From Polaribacter sp. MED152 (lineage in GTDB: Bacteria > Bacteroidota > Bacteroidia > Flavobacteriales > Flavobacteriaceae), in the NCBI RefSeq assembly GCF_000152945.2, contig NC_020830.1, forward strand, positions 2,180,501-2,244,500: a stretch of DNA of 64,000 bases. Direction: 5' to 3'. This document shows, piece after piece, positions 43,436-53,925 of the stretch. How positions within the stretch are numbered: position 1 is the stretch's first letter; every line of letters starts with the position of its first letter. Below the pieces are notes generated by a model. That model saw nothing but the letters and a program-made list of their open reading frames with translations, was not told the DNA's origin and made no database searches. The position numbers were made by a program, and so were the translations under genes.

Positions 43436-43475
43436 AAAAAAAATGCAATCAATTTATTTGATTGCATTTTTTTTT
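43436..43475 (-). terminator. Intrinsic terminator between ppc and comM
   Basis: ATGCAATCAA (43443-43452) and TTGATTGCAT (43458-43467) form a perfect stem with an A run on one side and a T run on the other. It ends ppc on the minus strand. Confidence 0.9.
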
Positions 43476-43489
43476 AGATTAATTAGTTT

Positions 43490-46069
43490 CTATGCTGAAT
43501 TTCTACTAGCGTTAATATTACCAAATAAAGAACGCATTACCATTTTTTCATAGACTTCAATCTCTGCTTCATTACCTTCAGATTGTTGTAAATCTTGAAT
43601 TTTCTTTAACGCAAATTGCTGTATGGTTAATAATGGTAAAACAATGCTCTCTCTCATTGCTATAGAAGCTTTACCTTCAGGATAATTCTCCATTAATTCT
43701 TTATGACCTGTAAGTTTTAGTAACAATCTTTTTGTTGTTTTATACTCCTCATAAATTAATTTCCAGAATTCCCCATAAACAGGATCATCAGCCATATATG
43801 CTGTTAAACCAAAGAAAGATTTGGTTAAACTCATCATACTATTTTCTAGTAAAGTTTTAAAGAAATCTGAAGCATTATAGAAAGCTACAATTTCGTCAAA
43901 TCGATCTGCATCTTCATATTTTTTTAGTGCAGTTCCTACACCAAAAAATCCTGGAACATTTTGTTTTAATTGACTCCAACTACCTACAAAAGGTATAGCT
44001 CTTAAAGCAGAAAAATCTAAAGTATCTGAGTTAGATCTTTTACTTGGCCTACTACCAATATTTGTTTTCGCGTAATATTTTAAGGTACTCATTTTTTCTA
44101 AATACGATAAAAATTGTGGATGATTTTTGAAATCTACATACGTTTTATAACTTGTATTAGCCAAGTCATTAATAATTTCTCTATTGGTATCGTTAATTTG
44201 GTCTTTAGTAAAAACCTCATTTTTAATACCAGAACTTATTAATTGTTCTAAATTAAATTGTGAAGAATCTAAAGTACCAAAGTTAGAACTAATGGTTTGA
44301 CCTTGAATAGTTAATTGTATTTCTTTATCCTCTATAGTAGGGCCTAAAGATGCATAGAATTGATGCGTTTTTCCTCCACCTCTTGCTGGTGGTCCACCTC
44401 TACCATCAAAGAAAATAACCTCTATATCAAACTCTCTAGATACTTTTGTTAGTGCTTCTTTTGCTTTGAAAATTCCCCAATTTGCCATTAAATAACCACC
44501 ATCTTTAGTTCCATCAGAGAAGCCTAACATAATAGTTTGTTTGTCTTTTCTTTTAGATAAGTGATATCTGTAGGCTTTATTAGAATAAAGCGTTCTCATA
44601 ACATCGCTTGCGTTTTCTAAATCGTCTACAGTTTCAAAAAGCGGAATTACATCTACAGGTAATTCATTCTCAAAACCACATAAGTTTAGCATCGCAAAGG
44701 TTTGCATTACGTTTAATGCAGTTTGGTTGTTACTAATAATATATCTATTTGCACCACTTTCACCATTTCTTTGTTGTATGGTCTTTAAGGCATAAATAGA
44801 TTCTATAGTTTTTACAGACATTTCATCTGAAAAGATAGAAGGATCAATATTGCCTTTTACCAAGGCTAAAACTTCTACTTGTTCTTCTGGTGATAATCTT
44901 TGATAATTTTTTGGGAAAGTAGTATCTCCACTTGCCAATAAATCATCAACAATTTGAGTAAACGCTTTATGATGCACTCTACTATCTTGCCTAATGTCTA
45001 ATGTTGCAAAGTGAAAACCAAAAATTCTTACTTTATTAATTACATCATTAAGTTCATCTATAAATAACGAATCATGATTTTTAATGACAATTTCTCTAGC
45101 GTTTTCTAGCTCTTCTAAAAGTATTTCTTTAGAGAAATTTACTTTAGCATAACTTCTAACAACATGTTTGTATAAGCGCTTTTCTACTCTAGATAGTATT
45201 TCTTGTACACCATCAAAAGTAAAACGTCTTTTTAAACGTCTTACATCTCTGTAATAGTTTCTTAAGATTGATTGACGCAATCTTTCTGCAACATCTAAAG
45301 TAATTTGAGTAGTTACAAATGGGTTACCATCTCTATCTCCTCCAGGCCAAAACCCTAAATCTATAATTTCATTTTCTGTAGGTTGCCCATCGTAAACATG
45401 CTCTTGAATATAGTTGTGAATTTTACTTACTGAATGATAAAATACGTTTTCTAAATACCAAATTAAGCTTACAGCTTCATCAAAAGGTGTTGGTTTAGAT
45501 TTTTTATAAAATGGTGTTTTACCTAATTGAGCTAATAGCTTTTTTATTAAAAGTAAATCATCATTTTGTATGGCTTTATCTAAATCTGTAATGATACCCA
45601 AAACTGAACCTGGGTAAAATTGAGTAGGATGAGCAGTTAAAACTACACGTACTTTAAAATCTTCTAAATACTTTTTTAAAGCTTCATCTTTACCACTTAA
45701 TGTAGCAGATTCTTTAGAGTTTCTAAGTGTTCCAAAACCATCCATATTATTTACCACAGGAAAAGCAGCATCTTCTATCGCATCGAATAAAACTACTTGA
45801 CGTTCTATGTATTGAATGAATTGAAAGAGTAAATCTTTCTTGTCTTTTTCTGATGGTGTATCTTGATATTTTTTAAAGAATTTTTCTACAAGTTCTGTAG
45901 GATTTTTTCCGTTTTTAAAACCTTTTTCACATACTTTATGAAATAGAGGTAGCAATACACCAGTGTTGTTTATCGTATCAAAAGGTAGCGTAATAAAAAT
46001 ACTATTATAAATTTGATACTTAGACAAGACATTGTCATTGAATTTGGTAAGTTTTGGTAAGGTAGACAT
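43490..46069 (-). CDS. ppc: Phosphoenolpyruvate carboxylase
   Basis: 859 residues, close to the family length. Signature blocks are VVLTAHPTQ (His147), FWPGGDRDGNPFVT and FFDGRGGPPARGGGKTH, with GFSDGTKDGGYLMANW before it. The enzyme adds bicarbonate to phosphoenolpyruvate to give oxaloacetate. The C-terminus ends in NINASRNSA, whereas many family members end in an N-T-G type tail near the active site; this is worth noting but may be normal in the group. It stands upstream of comM on the same strand with a terminator between. Confidence 0.95.
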   Translation of the reverse strand: MSTLPKLTKFNDNVLSKYQIYNSIFITLPFDTINNTGVLLPLFHKVCEKGFKNGKNPTELVEKFFKKYQDTPSEKDKKDLLFQFIQYIERQVVLFDAIEDAAFPVVNNMDGFGTLRNSKESATLSGKDEALKKYLEDFKVRVVLTAHPTQFYPGSVLGIITDLDKAIQNDDLLLIKKLLAQLGKTPFYKKSKPTPFDEAVSLIWYLENVFYHSVSKIHNYIQEHVYDGQPTENEIIDLGFWPGGDRDGNPFVTTQITLDVAERLRQSILRNYYRDVRRLKRRFTFDGVQEILSRVEKRLYKHVVRSYAKVNFSKEILLEELENAREIVIKNHDSLFIDELNDVINKVRIFGFHFATLDIRQDSRVHHKAFTQIVDDLLASGDTTFPKNYQRLSPEEQVEVLALVKGNIDPSIFSDEMSVKTIESIYALKTIQQRNGESGANRYIISNNQTALNVMQTFAMLNLCGFENELPVDVIPLFETVDDLENASDVMRTLYSNKAYRYHLSKRKDKQTIMLGFSDGTKDGGYLMANWGIFKAKEALTKVSREFDIEVIFFDGRGGPPARGGGKTHQFYASLGPTIEDKEIQLTIQGQTISSNFGTLDSSQFNLEQLISSGIKNEVFTKDQINDTNREIINDLANTSYKTYVDFKNHPQFLSYLEKMSTLKYYAKTNIGSRPSKRSNSDTLDFSALRAIPFVGSWSQLKQNVPGFFGVGTALKKYEDADRFDEIVAFYNASDFFKTLLENSMMSLTKSFFGLTAYMADDPVYGEFWKLIYEEYKTTKRLLLKLTGHKELMENYPEGKASIAMRESIVLPLLTIQQFALKKIQDLQQSEGNEAEIEVYEKMVMRSLFGNINASRNSA

Positions 46070-46217
46070 AAGCTATAATTTACTTTGTGAAATTACAAAA
46101 AACCAAAAATAAAGATGCTAGGTATTTGGCAATAATTCCTATTTTCATTACGAATAATGTAGAAATTTAGACCATAAATTTTCAAATAAACAAAAACTGA
46201 AGAAAAGTGTTAAATAT

Positions 46218-46625
46218 TTAGTTTTTAGAAATTGTGGGTTGTACAGAAAGCGGACTTGGGCATTGCAAGTTCCAACGAGTAGGATCATTCTCTAATCTAA
46301 ATCCTTTTAAAAGGTTCTCATCTCTATAGGCATTATAGTCATCGTAAATAAGAGGAGATGGAGTTTTACTAAAGTTAGCAAAATCAATCGAAAATTGATT
46401 TAAATCTAAGTCTAACAAATTCACATACACAAAATCAAAACCTTTTAATTTTAGTTTATTATTTAACGCAAAACTACTGTTTGTAAGAGCAATTGAAGAG
46501 TAGGTGTAAATACTTTTTGGCTGATTTGCTTTTTGTTGAGCAAAAAATGAGAGCGTAAAAAAGTAGACCAATACAAATAGTGGCAATAGTTTCTTTTGAA
46601 GCTTTGTTTTTGCTTTATACATCAT
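46218..46625 (-). CDS. Hypothetical membrane-anchored or secreted protein
   Basis: 135 residues. A basic start and one hydrophobic segment (LLPLFVLVYFFTLSFFAQQ) look like a signal peptide with cleavage near FFAQ. The rest is polar with one Cys and no known motif. It lies 2 bp after the DsbD-like gene on the same strand, so it is probably cotranscribed. I do not recognise the family. Confidence 0.6.
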   Translation of the reverse strand: MMYKAKTKLQKKLLPLFVLVYFFTLSFFAQQKANQPKSIYTYSSIALTNSSFALNNKLKLKGFDFVYVNLLDLDLNQFSIDFANFSKTPSPLIYDDYNAYRDENLLKGFRLENDPTRWNLQCPSPLSVQPTISKN

Positions 46626-46627
46626 AA

Positions 46628-48598
46628 TTATTCTTTGCTATTAAAGTTTATCAAGCCATCTTTTAACCATGCATAATAAGTATCTCTATCTGTATATTGT
46701 TGTGCAGTATTTAAGACTTCTAAATCTGGACTTAATAATACGTAATAAGGTTGAGATGCATTTTTAAAATTAATTACCTGAAAAGTAGACCATTTATCAC
46801 CTACAGTTTTAATCTGTTTTAATTTACCATTTTCTTTTAAGAAATTAAATTGTTGGTTTTCTGGTAGTTCTTTCTCATTGTCATCTACATACAGAGAAAT
46901 TAAAATATAATCGTTTTTTAGGAGTCTAAAAATGTCTAATTCACTCCAAACATTTTCTTCCATTTTTCTACAATTTACACAAGCCCAACCTGTAAAATCT
47001 AGTAAAATTGGTTTATTAACAGCTTTTGCCTTAGCTAAGCCTTCATCAAAATCTTTATAACAATCTAAGCCTAAAGGACAATTGTTCTCTTGTTCGTAAA
47101 TGCTATAAAATTGAGGAGGAGGAAAACCGCTTAATAAACTCAAATTCCAAGTTGGATTTTTCAAAACTCCTGGAGCTAAATAAACGATAAAAGCAATCAC
47201 TAAAACACCAAAAGAGACTCTAGAAAAAGAAAGTTTTTTAATTGGAGAATCGTGAGGGAATTTAATTTTAGCGAATAAATACAAGGCTAAACCAATGAAT
47301 ATAATTATCCAAATAGCTATAAAAACTTCACGTTTTAAAAGATCCCAATGTGCAACTAAATCTGCATTCGATAAAAATTTAAATGCCAAAGCTAGCTCTA
47401 AAAAGCCAAGTACAACTTTTGTTGTATTCATCCAACCACCAGATTTTGGCAGTGCATTTAACCAATTAGGAAATAAGGCAAATAGGGCAAAGGGTAAGGC
47501 TAGGGCTAAACCAAAACCGGTCATACCTGCAGTTAGCTGTGTTGCACCACCATCTGCAGTTAAAGAACCTGCTAATAATGACCCCAAAATTGGTCCTGTG
47601 CATGAAAAGGATACAATGGCTAAGGTTAAGGCCATAAAAAAGATTCCTAAAATACCACCTACAGAAGATGCAGAATCCATTTTATTACCCCAAGAACTTG
47701 GTAAAGTTATTTCATAAAAGCCAAAAAATGAAAACGCAAAAAACACCAAAACAGCAAAAAAGAAAATGTTTAGCCAAACATTTGTAGAAATAGTATTTAA
47801 AATTTCTGGGTCTAAATTGTCTAGAAAATGAAAAGGTAAACTCAATAAAATATAGATAAACACGATAAAGAATCCGTAAAGAACGGCTCTAAAAATTCCT
47901 TTTCTTTTATTATTAGTCTGTTTTGTGAAAAATGAAACTGTTAAAGGAATCATAGGGAAGACGCAAGGTGTTAATAAGGCCAAAAGGCCACCTACAAACC
48001 CTAGAAAGAAAATGCTAAACAAACCATTTGAAGAGGTTGTATCAACATCTGAATTACTTCTTAGAAGCGCTTTGTTTTTTAAATCTAATTTTAAATTTTG
48101 AGTCAGTAATTTACTTTTTTCATCTAAAACAATGGTTTCTGCTAGTACTGCTCCAGATAAAGAAATTGTAAAATTTTCATCGATATTAATACAAGCTGTT
48201 TCACAAACTTGACCAAAAAAGTTAATTTTAATTTGAGTTATATCTTTGTTTGTTAGCTGAATTCGTTGGGTGATTCTTGCTTTATCTTTAAAAACGATTT
48301 CTTCTACTTCCCAAACATCAGAATATTTTTTAAAGGTATCTTCTTCTTTCGGATTTCCTATTAATTTATAACCAGTTGCACCTTCAGGAATAGAAACTTC
48401 TAAAGGCAAAGATGCATCTTCAGGATTGTATTGTGAGTACAAATACCAGCCCTTAAATAGCTTGGCATTAAAAATTACATCATATTCAGTTTCTGAAATT
48501 TTATTGATAGAAGCTTCAATTTTTATGGGGTCACTTTCTGTTTGTGCTTTTGCTAAAAAGACAGTCAAAAAGATAAAAAGTGTGATGAATTTCTTCAT
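46628..48598 (-). CDS. DsbD-like thiol:disulfide interchange protein
   Basis: 656 residues. A signal peptide (to about 18) is followed by an N-terminal DsbD-alpha-like domain with FFGQVCETACINID. Eight or so membrane helices carry the paired Cys motifs LTPCVFPMIPLTV and SFSCTGPILG. The C-terminal thioredoxin domain has WACVNCRKM. The protein carries electrons from cytoplasmic thioredoxin to the periplasm. Its start overlaps the tilS stop by one base, and the 135-residue ORF follows. Confidence 0.93.
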   Translation of the reverse strand: MKKFITLFIFLTVFLAKAQTESDPIKIEASINKISETEYDVIFNAKLFKGWYLYSQYNPEDASLPLEVSIPEGATGYKLIGNPKEEDTFKKYSDVWEVEEIVFKDKARITQRIQLTNKDITQIKINFFGQVCETACINIDENFTISLSGAVLAETIVLDEKSKLLTQNLKLDLKNKALLRSNSDVDTTSSNGLFSIFFLGFVGGLLALLTPCVFPMIPLTVSFFTKQTNNKRKGIFRAVLYGFFIVFIYILLSLPFHFLDNLDPEILNTISTNVWLNIFFFAVLVFFAFSFFGFYEITLPSSWGNKMDSASSVGGILGIFFMALTLAIVSFSCTGPILGSLLAGSLTADGGATQLTAGMTGFGLALALPFALFALFPNWLNALPKSGGWMNTTKVVLGFLELALAFKFLSNADLVAHWDLLKREVFIAIWIIIFIGLALYLFAKIKFPHDSPIKKLSFSRVSFGVLVIAFIVYLAPGVLKNPTWNLSLLSGFPPPQFYSIYEQENNCPLGLDCYKDFDEGLAKAKAVNKPILLDFTGWACVNCRKMEENVWSELDIFRLLKNDYILISLYVDDNEKELPENQQFNFLKENGKLKQIKTVGDKWSTFQVINFKNASQPYYVLLSPDLEVLNTAQQYTDRDTYYAWLKDGLINFNSKE

Positions 48599-49908
48599 TA
48601 TAATTTGTTGATTTTTAAATAATTTTTGGTTGATGTTGTTGCCATAAATCTACGATCTTGTCTATAGCCAATCACCCAAACAATAGCATTTTCTGAATTG
48701 CAAAGTAACCAAGTATTTTCTTTATCTAAAAGCGAAAATTTCTCATCTTTAAAATACTTGCTTAACTTCTTTTTTCCTTGCATTCCAGAAGGATAAATAT
48801 AGTCTCCATTTTGTTTTTTTCTTAAATAAAGAGGGTAATTTAACAAATCTTTATCAACGTAAATGCTGTGCTTGTTTTGTGGTTTTATTTCTGTAACTTC
48901 TTGAAAATTTAAATTTAAAGGTTGAGAAATAAGAACATCGTTCTCTGTAATTCTATAAACCTCGTTAGTATTATTTTCTAATTTAGAAAGTATCAAAAAC
49001 GATCTATCTTTTAATAAACGATGGGTTTTAGAATATACAGCTTTACCTGATTGTGAATCTAACAAATGGTAAACGTCATTCCACTCAGTAAAATGATATT
49101 CTTTTAAAATCTGATATAAGTAGGCTTTAGGATTCGCCAATTCTTTAATTTTCTGAATATCAATTTTTATACTTTCCTTTTCTTTAACAACAGATTGTTT
49201 AGTAACATCGACTATTTTATCGTTTACAATTTCTTGAACTTCTTTTAAATGATGTATAGAATTTGAAAAGGATTCTAATAAACTAGGATTAATTTCTTTG
49301 AGAACAGGAATTACCTTGTGTCTAATTTTATTACGTACATATTTTATAGATGCATTACTTGCATCTTCTCTCCACTCAATATTATTACTTTTTGCAAAGT
49401 TTAGAATTTCAGATCTACTAAAAGGTAAAAGTGTTCTTACAATATTCCCATTAATAGCTGGTATGCCAGTAAAACCATCTAAACCAGAACCTCTAGTTAA
49501 GTTAATTAGAAAGGTTTCTAAATTATCATCTGCATGATGTGCTGTTAAAATATAATCTAATTGATGTTCATCCATCAATTCTTGGAACCAATTATATCTT
49601 AATTCTCTTGCTGTTATTTGAATAGATTTTTTTTGATTTTCTGAAATTTTTTCAGTTTGAAATGATTTTATAAAAATCTGATTAGACGTTATTTGAGATA
49701 ATTTATTAACAAATTCTTCATCTAAATCACTGGCTTTATTTCGTAATTTAAAATTACAATGTGCTAATGCTATTTCTGCAATATTTAATTGATGAAATAA
49801 ATGTGTTAAAACAACAGAATCTAATCCTCCAGAAATAGCTATCAATAGTTTTTTATCCTTTAAAAAAGGAAAATTTTTGTTGATATGATTTTTAAATTTT
49901 TGAAGCAT
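48598..49908 (-). CDS. tilS: tRNA(Ile)-lysidine synthetase
   Basis: 436 residues. The PP-loop ISGGLDSVVL near residue 26 is followed by AHCNFKLR and LTAHHADDNLETFLINL, all standard for TilS, and the C-terminal substrate domain is present (KKLSKYFKDEKF). The enzyme attaches lysine to C34 of the tRNA that reads AUA and is essential for decoding. It lies 22 bp after the hydrolase gene. Confidence 0.95.
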   Translation of the reverse strand: MLQKFKNHINKNFPFLKDKKLLIAISGGLDSVVLTHLFHQLNIAEIALAHCNFKLRNKASDLDEEFVNKLSQITSNQIFIKSFQTEKISENQKKSIQITARELRYNWFQELMDEHQLDYILTAHHADDNLETFLINLTRGSGLDGFTGIPAINGNIVRTLLPFSRSEILNFAKSNNIEWREDASNASIKYVRNKIRHKVIPVLKEINPSLLESFSNSIHHLKEVQEIVNDKIVDVTKQSVVKEKESIKIDIQKIKELANPKAYLYQILKEYHFTEWNDVYHLLDSQSGKAVYSKTHRLLKDRSFLILSKLENNTNEVYRITENDVLISQPLNLNFQEVTEIKPQNKHSIYVDKDLLNYPLYLRKKQNGDYIYPSGMQGKKKLSKYFKDEKFSLLDKENTWLLCNSENAIVWVIGYRQDRRFMATTSTKNYLKINKL

Positions 49909-49930
49909 TTCTGCCTCAAAAGTAATGAAA

Positions 49931-50752
49931 TTATAGTTGAGAATTTAACCAGTTAACAATATCCTGAAGCATTTCTTCTTGACACAAATCGTTATGCAAT
50001 TCATGATAACCACCCTTGTATAATTTAAGCTCTGCATTCTTGCTATTCTTGGCAAAAGCTTCAGTACCCTTATAATCTATAATACTATCTTCTGTGCCAT
50101 GAACTAAAAACATTGGTATTTTTAATTTATGTGCATTTTCTATAGCCCATTCTCCTGTTTCTATAAATTTTATAGAGTAATTAGGACTTATTTTAGAATG
50201 CACTAAAGGATCTTGCACATAACTTTTCACTTCTTTTTCATTTCTAGAAATCGCATTAACATCTAGCTCATTACCCATGGTTAAAGAGGGTACTATATTT
50301 TGTAAAAGTTTACCCACAAAAAGTTTTACAGCTGGCGGATCAAAGGCTAGTTTTAAAAACGGACTTGTAGCTATAGCACCTTTTAAATCGTGTTTTTTTC
50401 TTAATACATAATTTACAATAGTATTACCACCCATAGAATGGCCATAAAGAAAAATTGGTTTTTTTGGATAAAGTGTTTTTGCTTTTTCAATAACTTTTTC
50501 TACGCTCTCTAAAACTGCATCAAAGCTTGGGTTGTGACCTCTTTTGCCACCCGTTTTTCCATGCCCAAAATGATCAAAAGCTACAATAGCATAACAATGC
50601 TCAGTTAGTTTTTTAGCTACGTGTTCATACCTATTAGAGTGTTCTCCCATTCCATGTGCTAAAACAACAACAGCTTTGGTTTCTTCTCCTTCCCAATATT
50701 GGCCATAAAACTCGGTATCGTAAATGCTAAAATTAAATTCTTTATTGATCAT
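49931..50752 (-). CDS. Alpha/beta hydrolase, monoacylglycerol-lipase-like
   Basis: 273 residues. VVLAHGMGEHSNRYEHVA holds the oxyanion region, the nucleophile elbow is GHSMGG, and an acid (VHGTEDSI) and His (GGYHELHND) complete the triad. This is the Hydrolase_4 or lysophospholipase family that hydrolyses monoacylglycerols and similar esters. No signal peptide is seen, so it is cytoplasmic. Confidence 0.88.
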   Translation of the reverse strand: MINKEFNFSIYDTEFYGQYWEGEETKAVVVLAHGMGEHSNRYEHVAKKLTEHCYAIVAFDHFGHGKTGGKRGHNPSFDAVLESVEKVIEKAKTLYPKKPIFLYGHSMGGNTIVNYVLRKKHDLKGAIATSPFLKLAFDPPAVKLFVGKLLQNIVPSLTMGNELDVNAISRNEKEVKSYVQDPLVHSKISPNYSIKFIETGEWAIENAHKLKIPMFLVHGTEDSIIDYKGTEAFAKNSKNAELKLYKGGYHELHNDLCQEEMLQDIVNWLNSQL

Positions 50753-50803
50753 GATTGAAAGTTAATGGGTTAGAAAAAAAATTGAATAATGTTTTCAGCC
50801 AAT

Positions 50804-51037
50804 TTATCTTTTTTTAAGCCAAACTCTAATTTCTTTTTTTAGAGATTGTTCTGGTTTGGGTAATGGAATGGTTTTTCCAAATTGTTTACTTCTGTTAAAT
50901 TTACTAAAATTTATTTTTAGCTGTTTCCAGTCTTCTGGATACAGTTTCAAAAAACCACTAAACATATTCATTTCGTTTGGCTTTTCTTTAATTGAAGACA
51001 GAATAGCTTCAAACTTTTCCTCTTTGTTTTGAATCAT
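50804..51037 (-). CDS. Conserved small basic protein, unknown
   Basis: 77 residues with a helical charged N-terminal part and a basic tail (KKEIRVWLKKR). It begins 2 bp after pabB on the same strand, so the two are likely cotranscribed. I do not recognise a domain. Confidence 0.6.
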   Translation of the reverse strand: MIQNKEEKFEAILSSIKEKPNEMNMFSGFLKLYPEDWKQLKINFSKFNRSKQFGKTIPLPKPEQSLKKEIRVWLKKR

Positions 51038-51039
51038 AA

Positions 51040-52341
51040 TTAATTAGAATTCAGCAATACATAACGCATTGCTTTTGCTTTTAGTAAACATTCTTCATAT
51101 TCCTTTTCTGGAATTGATTTTGCTGTTATTGCACCACCTACAGAGTAAGAAATATATTGCTTTTCTTCATTGTACAATATACTTCGAATGACAACATTAA
51201 AATCAAAATCGCCTTCAGGTGTAAAATAACCAACAGCCCCAGAATACAAACCACGTTTTGTTTCTTCTAAGTTCTCAATAATTTTCATGGCAGATACTTT
51301 AGGTGCTCCTGTCATGCTTCCCATAGGAAAAGTATCTTGAATAACATCTACAGCATGAATATTCTCTTTTAGTTCAGAAACCACTGTAGATATCATTTGA
51401 TGTACTTGTTTAAACGAATATACTTTGCATAGTTCTTCTACTTTTACAGAACCTTTTTTTGCAGATTTCGATAAATCATTTCTTACCAAATCTACAATCA
51501 TTACATTTTCTGATCGTTCTTTAATATCTTTAGATAAATCTGATGCAATTTTCTGATCGTCAATAATACTTCTTAAACGTTTGGCTGTACCTTTAATGGG
51601 CTGAGAAACAATTTTTGAACCTTCTTTTCTAATGTATCTTTCAGGAGAAGCAGATAACAAATATTGATGCTCCATTTTAAGAAATACTGCAAATGGTGGT
51701 TCAGAAATAGCATTTAAATCTTGATAGACTTTTAATGGGTTTATAGTTGCATTTTCGGCATAAAATTCTTGACAAAAATTGGCTTCATAAATATCACCTC
51801 TTTTTATGTGATTTAGCACTTTTTGAATTTTGCTATAATATTCCTCTTTATGAATTCTTAGTTTTATTTTTATATCACTTTCTGCTTTTTTACTTGCTAG
51901 GTTTTCTGTTTTTTGAATGGTTTCAAAATCGCTTTTAATTTCATCATCAACCATCTTTAAATAATGAAATTCAACTGTATTTCCTTTTATAAAAAATAGT
52001 TTTTGTGGTTGAAAAAAGTACAAATCAGCAAAATCTAAGCCATCAAAATTTTGAGAAGAAAGTTGTTCTACATCGTTCTTAACATCATAAGAAATATATC
52101 CAAAAATGTAGTCTTTTGTAGAGTTTTGATATTCTTTTAATTTATCAAAAGCGTGGCTATAATCTGTTTTAATAGCCGTGAATTCTTCTACAGCTAATGC
52201 ACAATCGAAACTTGAATATTGTTGCTTGTATTGATTGGAGTCTAACCAAACAGCTGTATCAAATTGTTGTGCCCAAATTAGTAATGCATTTTTAAATTCA
52301 GCTACATTACTAACAGTAAAAGACTTTGTGGTTCTTAGCAT
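51040..52341 (-). CDS. pabB: Aminodeoxychorismate synthase component I (chorismate-binding)
   Basis: About 433 residues from ATG 52341. The chorismate-binding domain has IKRGDIYEANFCQEF, SASPERYIR, QPIKGTAKR, IVDLVRNDLS, GSMTGAPKVSAMKIIE and YSGAVGYFTPEGDFDFNV. The family makes aminodeoxychorismate for folate or anthranilate for tryptophan. The length, the KGTAKR motif and the isolated position favour PabB, but an anthranilate-type role is not excluded. Confidence 0.85.
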   Translation of the reverse strand: MLRTTKSFTVSNVAEFKNALLIWAQQFDTAVWLDSNQYKQQYSSFDCALAVEEFTAIKTDYSHAFDKLKEYQNSTKDYIFGYISYDVKNDVEQLSSQNFDGLDFADLYFFQPQKLFFIKGNTVEFHYLKMVDDEIKSDFETIQKTENLASKKAESDIKIKLRIHKEEYYSKIQKVLNHIKRGDIYEANFCQEFYAENATINPLKVYQDLNAISEPPFAVFLKMEHQYLLSASPERYIRKEGSKIVSQPIKGTAKRLRSIIDDQKIASDLSKDIKERSENVMIVDLVRNDLSKSAKKGSVKVEELCKVYSFKQVHQMISTVVSELKENIHAVDVIQDTFPMGSMTGAPKVSAMKIIENLEETKRGLYSGAVGYFTPEGDFDFNVVIRSILYNEEKQYISYSVGGAITAKSIPEKEYEECLLKAKAMRYVLLNSN

Positions 52342-52373
52342 ATTTATAACAAAAATACTTGAAAGTTTTGGAA

Positions 52374-52402
52374 ACAAAAAAACCTCACCAAAGAGTGAGG
52401 TT
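52374..52402 (-). terminator. Intrinsic terminator after lpdA
   Basis: AACCTCAC (52381-52388) and GTGAGGTT (52395-52402) form a perfect 8-bp stem, with seven T following on the minus strand. Confidence 0.9.
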
Positions 52403-52421
52403 TTTGTTTTATTTTAAAATA

Positions 52422-53822
52422 TTATGCGTTTAAAGGTTTACCATCCCAAGCCGCTTTTGCTGCTTCTTTTACAGCTTCTGAATACGTTGGATGACCATGA
52501 CAAATTCTAGCTAAATCTTCTGCAGATGCTCTGTACTCCATAGCTACAGCAGTTTCCATGATTAAATCAGCAACTCTAGCACCAACCATATGTACACCTA
52601 AAACTTCGTCTGTTTTTTTATCTGCCAATACTTTTACAAAACCGTCTAAATCTCCACTAGCTCTAGATCTTCCTAAAGCTCTCATAGAAAATTTACCAGA
52701 TTTGTATTCTATTTTTGCGTCTTTTAATTCTTGTTCAGTTTTACCAACTGCAGCAACTTCTGGCCATGTATACACGATACCAGGAATTAAATTATAATCT
52801 ATATGAGGTTTTTCGCCAGCTAAATATTCTGCTACAACAACACCTTCTTCTTCTGCTTTATGAGCTAACATTGCACCTTTTACAACATCGCCAATGGCAT
52901 AAATATTAGAGATGTTTGTTTGTAAATGATCGTTAACTTCTACCTGTCCTCTTTCATTTACTTTAACACCAGCTTTTTCTAAACCTAATCCTTCTGTATA
53001 TGCTTTTCTACCAACAGCAACTAAACAATAATCTCCAGTAAAAGTAACTTCTTCTCCTTTTTTATTATTTGCTTTAACTATAATTTCATCACCATTTCTT
53101 TCTACAGATGTTACACCTGTACTCACATTAAATTTCATTCCTTGTTTCTTTAAAACTTTTTGAAGTTCTTTAGAAACGTCAGCATCCATAGTTGGTGTAA
53201 TTTTTGGTGCATATTCAATAACAGTAACATCTGCACCTAATCTTTTATAAACAGAACCTAACTCTAGCCCAATTACTCCACCACCAATTACCAATAAATG
53301 TTTTGGAACTTCTTTCAGTTTTAAAGCCTCTGTAGAGGTGATAATTCTGTCTTTATCTACAGTGATAAAAGGCAATGTAGATGGTTTAGAACCAGTTGCT
53401 ATAATAATATTAGTACCTTCAATTACTTCTGATGAGCCATCATTCTTAGAAACTTTTACATGAGTAGCATCTTCAAAAGAGCCTAAGCCCTCGTAAACAT
53501 CAATGTTGTTTTTATCCATTAAATATTTAATACCACCAGTTGTAGTTTCTACAACTTTAGCTTTACGATCTATCATTTTAGAAAAATCGAAACTTGGTTT
53601 TTCTACCGAAATTCCATGCTCTTCAAAATGATGAACAGCATCGTAAAAATGATGAGAAGAATCTAATAATGCTTTAGAAGGAATACAACCTACGTTTAAA
53701 CAAGTTCCTCCTAATGTGCTATATTTTTCTATGATAGCTACCTTTTTACCTAATTGAGATGCTCTAATTGCAGAAATGTATCCTCCAGGTCCAGAACCAA
53801 TAACTATAATGTCGTATTTCAT
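52422..53822 (-). CDS. lpdA: Dihydrolipoyl dehydrogenase
   Basis: 466 residues from ATG 53822 (MKYDIIVIGSGPGGYIS); the longer frame to 53879 has no better start. The redox-active disulfide is in GGTCLNVGCIPSK, the second NAD motif in VIGGGVIGLELGSV, and the C-terminal HGHPTYSEA supplies the catalytic His. It is the E3 subunit of 2-oxo acid dehydrogenases and the glycine cleavage system. It is transcribed divergently from the haem-binding-domain gene. Confidence 0.96.
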   Translation of the reverse strand: MKYDIIVIGSGPGGYISAIRASQLGKKVAIIEKYSTLGGTCLNVGCIPSKALLDSSHHFYDAVHHFEEHGISVEKPSFDFSKMIDRKAKVVETTTGGIKYLMDKNNIDVYEGLGSFEDATHVKVSKNDGSSEVIEGTNIIIATGSKPSTLPFITVDKDRIITSTEALKLKEVPKHLLVIGGGVIGLELGSVYKRLGADVTVIEYAPKITPTMDADVSKELQKVLKKQGMKFNVSTGVTSVERNGDEIIVKANNKKGEEVTFTGDYCLVAVGRKAYTEGLGLEKAGVKVNERGQVEVNDHLQTNISNIYAIGDVVKGAMLAHKAEEEGVVVAEYLAGEKPHIDYNLIPGIVYTWPEVAAVGKTEQELKDAKIEYKSGKFSMRALGRSRASGDLDGFVKVLADKKTDEVLGVHMVGARVADLIMETAVAMEYRASAEDLARICHGHPTYSEAVKEAAKAAWDGKPLNA

Positions 53823-53925
53823 AATATCTTTTAATGGAAATTTAAAGTACAAAAATACTAATATTTTTAGAGAATACATTCAATTTATGTAGATTTACAC
53901 TTCTAAAAATATAAAGTTCCATCTA

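Noticed and set aside
43401..43448. Extended N-terminus of comM from TTG 43448
   Set aside because: This stretch overlaps the ppc terminator, and the family starts at MLVKVFGSAVFG.
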